A stretch of 64,000 bases of DNA from Levilactobacillus humaensis (lineage in GTDB: Bacteria; Bacillota; Bacilli; Lactobacillales; Lactobacillaceae), in the NCBI RefSeq assembly GCF_024345185.1, contig NZ_BROB01000012.1, forward strand, positions 1 through 64,000, written 5' to 3'. The notes under the pieces are model-generated. The model was not told the origin of the DNA and made no database searches. It saw only the letters and a list, made by a program, of their open reading frames with translations. The first letter of the stretch is position 1. Every line of letters starts with the position of its first letter. This document shows positions 59,911 through 64,000 of this stretch, in pieces. Position numbers and translations under genes: made by a program.

Positions 59911-61482
59911 ATGAGTGGAATCATGACTGTTCCAACTATAATCCTCGCAATCATCGCTATCGTTGTTGGTGTTGTGGGCGGGTATTATTATCGTAAATCT
60001 GTCCATGAACGCAAGCTAGATGCCGCTAAGTACACCGCAAAAGGTGTGTTAGCGGAAGCGCAGAAGCAAGCTGAGACGGCTACTAAAGAGGCCTTGTTAG
60101 AGGCCAAAGAAGACAGCCACAAGTATCGGGCGGAAGTCGAAACAGAGCTGAAAGAACGTCGTGCCGAAGTTCAGAAGCAAGAGGACCGTTTGATTCAACG
60201 AGAAGAGTCACTGGACCGGAAAGATAACTCTCTGGAAAAGCGTGAGAACTCCTTGAATCGCCGAGACAAAAAGCTCAGTGCTGAAGAACAAAATTTAGCT
60301 AAGAAACAGCAACAGGCAGACTCACTGATTGAAAAACGACAGGCAGCGGTTGAAACCGTTGCGGCGTTATCCCAGGAAGATGCACGTGACCTGATCATCT
60401 CAGAGGCAAAGACCTCTCTGGCCGGGGAACGGGCAAAAATGATTCAAGAAAGCGAAGAGACGGCTCGTAAGACGGCCCAGGCTAATGCAAAGGACCTGAT
60501 TGTCTCTGCCATTCAACGGAGTGCCGCTGATATGGTAACAGAAACGACGATTACCGTTGTGACGTTGCCTAATGACGACATGAAGGGCCGAATTATCGGT
60601 CGTGAAGGACGGAACATTCGGACTCTGGAAACATTGACCGGGATTGATTTAATTATCGATGATACGCCGGAAGCAGTCGTCTTGAGTGGCTTTGACCCCT
60701 TACGGCGAGAAGTTGCCAAGATTGCATTGGAGAAATTGATTCAAGACGGGCGGATTCATCCAGCTCGGATTGAGGAAATGGTGGCAAAAGCCAAGAAAGA
60801 ACTGGACGAACGTGTCCGGGAGATTGGTGAGCAAACGACCTTTGATCTTGGGATTCACTCGATGCATCCCGAATTGGTCAAGGCTGTTGGCCGCTTGAAT
60901 TTCCGAATTTCTCATGGGCAGAATGCTTTGGCCCATTCAGTCGAGGTTGCCAAGATCACTGGGGTATTGGCTGCTGAATTAGGTGAGGATGTCACGTTAG
61001 CAAAACGTGCAGGATTATTACATGATATTGGCCGTGCTGCGGAACACGAGGATGACAATTCGTACATCACGACAGGGATGGAACTGGCGAAGAAATATCG
61101 TGAGAGTTCCGTCGTTGTGAATGCCATTGCCGCTCAAGCAGATGGAACGGCTTCGCAATCTGTGATTGCGGAACTGGTAGGGACTGCCGACATTATCTCG
61201 GCTACCCGTCCAGGCGCACGCTCAGATACATTAGAGAGCTACATTCACCGCTTAGACAAGCTGGAAACCATCGCCAATGCATTTGACGGTGTGGATCATA
61301 GCTTTGCCATTCAAGCGGGACGTGAAGTTCGCGTCATCGTGCGGCCAGAGAAGATTTCCGATACGGATGCCGTTGTCTTGGCACGAGACATCAAGAAGCA
61401 AATTGAAGGCGACCTGGATTATCCAGGTCACGTCAAAGTTTCCGTCATCCGGGAAGTCCGGTCAGTTGAATATGCGAAATAA
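59911..61482 (+). CDS. rny: Ribonuclease Y
   Basis: 523-residue membrane-anchored endoribonuclease that initiates mRNA decay in many Firmicutes. An N-terminal helix (about 5-25) is followed by a long charged coiled coil (about 30-190), a KH domain (about 215-275; [18 protein letters not shown]) and an HD domain with the metal pair in [14 protein letters not shown] (near residue 372). Single-gene unit with its own promoter and terminator. Confidence 0.97.
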   Translation: MSGIMTVPTIILAIIAIVVGVVGGYYYRKSVHERKLDAAKYTAKGVLAEAQKQAETATKEALLEAKEDSHKYRAEVETELKERRAEVQKQEDRLIQREESLDRKDNSLEKRENSLNRRDKKLSAEEQNLAKKQQQADSLIEKRQAAVETVAALSQEDARDLIISEAKTSLAGERAKMIQESEETARKTAQANAKDLIVSAIQRSAADMVTETTITVVTLPNDDMKGRIIGREGRNIRTLETLTGIDLIIDDTPEAVVLSGFDPLRREVAKIALEKLIQDGRIHPARIEEMVAKAKKELDERVREIGEQTTFDLGIHSMHPELVKAVGRLNFRISHGQNALAHSVEVAKITGVLAAELGEDVTLAKRAGLLHDIGRAAEHEDDNSYITTGMELAKKYRESSVVVNAIAAQADGTASQSVIAELVGTADIISATRPGARSDTLESYIHRLDKLETIANAFDGVDHSFAIQAGREVRVIVRPEKISDTDAVVLARDIKKQIEGDLDYPGHVKVSVIREVRSVEYAK

Positions 61483-61489
61483 GTCAGAG

Positions 61490-61520
61490 AAGCTAGGCCA
61501 ATTGTGGTCCTAGCTTTTTT
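61490..61520 (+). terminator. Terminator of rny
   Basis: AAGCTAGG pairs with CCTAGCTT, followed by T6. Confidence 0.85.
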
Positions 61521-61541
61521 ACGTCATTAGGGGTTAATCCA

Positions 61542-61704
61542 TGGTAAAATAGACCGTATGCAATTGACAGAATTGAATGAAGCGGCTTGAGTCGTGCTTG
61601 GCTATGCCAGCTAAGCGATTCGAACCGATTGAATAGACTGAAAAAATGATTGGGTAAGACCGATCAACGAGGGCCCATTAGGGGTCACAGATAGGGGAAC
61701 GAAG
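61542..61704 (+). promoter_or_regulatory. Promoter and long leader of ymdB
   Basis: Extended -10 TGG-TAAAAT (61542-61550). The leader of about 145 nt contains several small possible hairpins, for example GATTGG/CCGATC (around 61649-61666) and CCC-ATTA-GGG just before the ribosome site. I do not recognise a known leader class and the pairings could be chance. Confidence 0.4.
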
Positions 61705-62502
61705 ATGCGTATTCTTTTTGTTGGTGACGTTGTTGGAAATATCGGTGTGGACATGATTCACGAGTACCTACCGCAATTAAAACGGGACTTAAAGCCCCAA
61801 GTCACCATCGTCAATGGGGAAAATTCAACCCCAGTTGGGCGTGGTATTAGTCAAAGTATTTACAAGCAACTGCTTAAGGATGGGGCCGACGTGGTCACTA
61901 TGGGGAACCATACGTGGGATAACGCCGAACTCTATGACTTTATTGGGGGCGCCAATCGCCTGGTTCGACCCGCTAACTTTCCTGGTGAGAACACACCGGG
62001 ACAAGGTTGGACGAAGGTTAAGGTTAACCAACAAGTCTTAGCGGTGGTCAACATGCAGGGCCGAGTCTTCATGAACCCCATGGACGATCCCTTTGCGACG
62101 ATGAAGGATCTCCTGCCGGAATTGGATACCGACTTTGTCTTTGTCGACTTCCATGCCGAGACAACGAGTGAGAAGCGGGCCTTCGCCATGCGTTATGACG
62201 GTCAGCTTTCCGCAGTCGTTGGGACCCATACCCACGTTCAAACCAGTGATGCCCAAGTGTTGAAACACGGGACGGCTTTCTTGACGGAAGTTGGAATGAC
62301 TGGTCCGGCCGACAGTGTCCTTGGGATGCAGGCCGACAGTGTGATCGAACGCTTTGAAAATCAACGACCAACGCGCTATACCGTTCAAGAAAAAGGGGCG
62401 GGACTCTTATCCGGTTGTGTCATTGACTTAAACGATAAGACTGGCCATGCCTCACGGATTCGGCCGATCTTAATCAGCCCGCAACACCCGTACCAAAGCT
62501 AG
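61705..62502 (+). CDS. ymdB: YmdB-family metallophosphoesterase
   Basis: 265-residue calcineurin-like phosphodiesterase; the Bacillus homologue hydrolyses 2',3'-cyclic nucleotides and influences biofilm and motility choices. Metal ligands are visible in GDVVGNIG (Asp8), NGEN, MGNHTWDN, DFHAE and GTHTHVQT. ATG after AGGGGAACGAAG. Between rny and mutS, as in other Firmicutes. Confidence 0.94.
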   Translation: MRILFVGDVVGNIGVDMIHEYLPQLKRDLKPQVTIVNGENSTPVGRGISQSIYKQLLKDGADVVTMGNHTWDNAELYDFIGGANRLVRPANFPGENTPGQGWTKVKVNQQVLAVVNMQGRVFMNPMDDPFATMKDLLPELDTDFVFVDFHAETTSEKRAFAMRYDGQLSAVVGTHTHVQTSDAQVLKHGTAFLTEVGMTGPADSVLGMQADSVIERFENQRPTRYTVQEKGAGLLSGCVIDLNDKTGHASRIRPILISPQHPYQS

Positions 62503-62529
62503 AGTTACTGAAAGGATGAACCAATTTTC

Positions 62530-64000
62530 ATGACGAAAACGACGCCCATGATGGCCCAATATCAGAAAATTAAAGATCAGTACCCAGATGCCTTTTTGTT
62601 TTATCGGCTCGGGGACTTTTATGAAATGTTCAATGAGGATGCGGTAAAGGGATCTCAGATCTTGGAGCTGACCCTGACGACTAGAAGTCACAGTGCCAAG
62701 AACCCAATCCCCATGTGTGGGGTACCACATAAGGCGGTTCAGAGCTACATCGACATTCTCGTGGACCAAGGCTACAAGGTCGCCATTTGTGAGCAGATGG
62801 AAGATCCCAAGTTAGCCAAGGGCATGGTAAAGCGTGAGGTCATTCAGCTGGTGACACCCGGGACACAGACCGACACCGGTGCGGCTGGGGCCAAACGAAA
62901 CAACTATCTGACAGCCCTGACCCTCACTAGTCCGACAAACTTTGGCCTGGCGTATACCGACCTGTCGACCGGGGAACTCAAGGCCGCCGAGATTCAGGGC
63001 GATGATGCCGTAGTCAATGAGCTCATGGGTTTGCAGACCAAAGAAGTTGTGGTCGATGACACGGTGCCAGAGGCGTTACGTGCCCGGTTGAAACAGCTAG
63101 GGATGATGATTTCTAAGCAGCTTGAGGTCCAAGAAAGTGCTGAACTAAGTTATGTCCAGCAGGACCTAAAGACGGCCCCACTTCAGCGGGTTGTGGCTGT
63201 GTTAGTAACCTACGTCACGGTGACCCAGAAGCGAAGTCTGGCCCATTTACAACGCGCGGTGGCCTATCAACCGGCGTCATTTTTGAAGATGGATCATTCC
63301 TCACAGACCAACCTCGAGATTACCCAGAACTTGCGGACGAAGAAGAAGTCCGGAACCTTACTCTGGTTACTGGATGAAACCAAGACGGCTATGGGGGGAC
63401 GACTCCTCAAACAATGGCTGGATCGCCCACTGATTGACCGGAAAGCCATCGAGACTCGTCAGGCCAAGGTTGGTGTGCTCCTAGATCATTACTTTGAACG
63501 AAGCAATCTCCAAGCCGAATTGGTCAAGGTCTATGACCTGGAGCGATTGGCCGGACGCGTTGCCTTTGGGAGCGTCAACGGACGCGATCTGATTCAACTG
63601 CAGACGTCTCTAGAGCAGGTACCACAGATTGAACACACGATTGCGGATCTGGGCGAGAGTGTCTTCGATGAAACCTTGAAACACTTGGATCCTGTAGAGG
63701 ACGTGGCCGCCGCCATTCGCGCGGCAATTGTGCCTGAACCGCCGCTTTCCGTCACAGACGGTGGCGTGATTCGTGACGGCTACAACGACCAGCTGGACCA
63801 GTACCGCGATGCCATGCGTCATGGTAAGAATTGGTTGGCCGAGTTGGAGGCTCACGAACGCGAAGTTACCGGGATTAACAACCTCAAAATTGGGTACAAT
63901 CACGTCTTCGGGTACTACATCGAGGTCACGAAGGTTAACCTCAGCAAGCTTCCCACGGATCGTTATGAACGAAAGCAAACGTTAACGAATGCCGAACGGT
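62530..64000 (+). CDS. mutS: DNA mismatch repair protein MutS (5' part; runs off the window)
   Basis: The first 490 codons of MutS, still open at the right edge. The mismatch-recognition FYE motif is in RLGDFYEMF (near residue 35), followed by the CGVPHKAV and CEQMEDP segments of domain I. The lever and clamp regions follow; the ATPase domain lies beyond the window. It detects base mismatches and recruits MutL. The ATG is 10-12 bp after GAAAGGATG. mutL is expected next but cannot be seen. Confidence 0.96.
   Translation, partial: MTKTTPMMAQYQKIKDQYPDAFLFYRLGDFYEMFNEDAVKGSQILELTLTTRSHSAKNPIPMCGVPHKAVQSYIDILVDQGYKVAICEQMEDPKLAKGMVKREVIQLVTPGTQTDTGAAGAKRNNYLTALTLTSPTNFGLAYTDLSTGELKAAEIQGDDAVVNELMGLQTKEVVVDDTVPEALRARLKQLGMMISKQLEVQESAELSYVQQDLKTAPLQRVVAVLVTYVTVTQKRSLAHLQRAVAYQPASFLKMDHSSQTNLEITQNLRTKKKSGTLLWLLDETKTAMGGRLLKQWLDRPLIDRKAIETRQAKVGVLLDHYFERSNLQAELVKVYDLERLAGRVAFGSVNGRDLIQLQTSLEQVPQIEHTIADLGESVFDETLKHLDPVEDVAAAIRAAIVPEPPLSVTDGGVIRDGYNDQLDQYRDAMRHGKNWLAELEAHEREVTGINNLKIGYNHVFGYYIEVTKVNLSKLPTDRYERKQTLTNAER

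Noticed and set aside
61600-61635. tRNA-like TPsiC sequence (GGTTCGAATC on the minus strand)
   Set aside because: No acceptor, D or anticodon stems can be built around it.

Overview
This window is a chromosomal segment of a Gram-positive, low-to-mid GC Firmicute, almost certainly a member of the Lactobacillaceae (my best guess is a Levilactobacillus/L. brevis-like species). Four things point there: the order tdk-prfA-prmC-sua5-glyA-upp-atpBEFHAGDC, the order mreBCD-minCD followed by a T-box-controlled amino-acid ABC transporter, the order ymfF-ymfH-rodZ-like-pgsA-cinA-recA-rny-ymdB-mutS, and a phenylalanine-type D-Ala ligase of the kind found in intrinsically vancomycin-resistant lactobacilli. 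Nearly all of it is core genome. I saw no tRNA, rRNA, prophage, IS transposase or CRISPR array.

Layout. 1-86 is the 3' end of a group II intron (domains V and VI), whose body lies to the left of the window. 183-3313: a serine hydrolase convergent with gatD-murT (lipid II amidation). 3520-9144: tdk-prfA-prmC-sua5-glyA-upp (nucleotide salvage, translation termination, tRNA modification, C1 metabolism), with a striking hairpin over the glyA ribosome-binding site. 9471-15914: complete F1Fo ATP synthase operon. 16327-24423: envelope genes (DUF1146, murA, mbl, yidD, rodA, ddl) with an orphan lipoyl-domain protein, an SPFH protein and a DUF2785 protein. 24486-28213: a glycerophosphodiesterase-like membrane protein, an HTH/TPR regulator, a universal stress protein and a small membrane protein. 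28272-29787: 6S RNA downstream of rarA. 29804-34102: small conserved proteins, an AI-2E-family permease and two AT-richer secreted proteins of unknown function. 34230-39989: rpsD with its leader, free Met sulfoxide reductase, ezrA, cysteine desulfurase and thiI. 40197-45962: tpx, Val T-box and valS, folC, radC. 46114-50088: mreBCD-minCD. 50122-52709: duplicated T-box leader and an amino-acid ABC transporter. 52887-64000: the M16 pair, a RodZ-like protein, pgsA, cinA, recA (with SOS box), rny, ymdB and the beginning of mutS.

Together the genes cover cell-wall precursor chemistry (murA, murT-gatD, ddl), elongation and division geometry (mbl, mreBCD, rodA, RodZ-like, ezrA, minCD), energy (ATP synthase) and genome maintenance (rarA, radC, recA, mutS). 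I did not find an obviously new multi-gene system. The observations I rate most worth checking are regulatory RNAs: the glyA start-site hairpin, the partially duplicated T-box before the ABC transporter (whose specifier and T-box bases disagree), the 6S RNA locus and the intron end. Several start codons were moved from the longest reading frame to a better-supported GTG, TTG or ATG; each case is explained.
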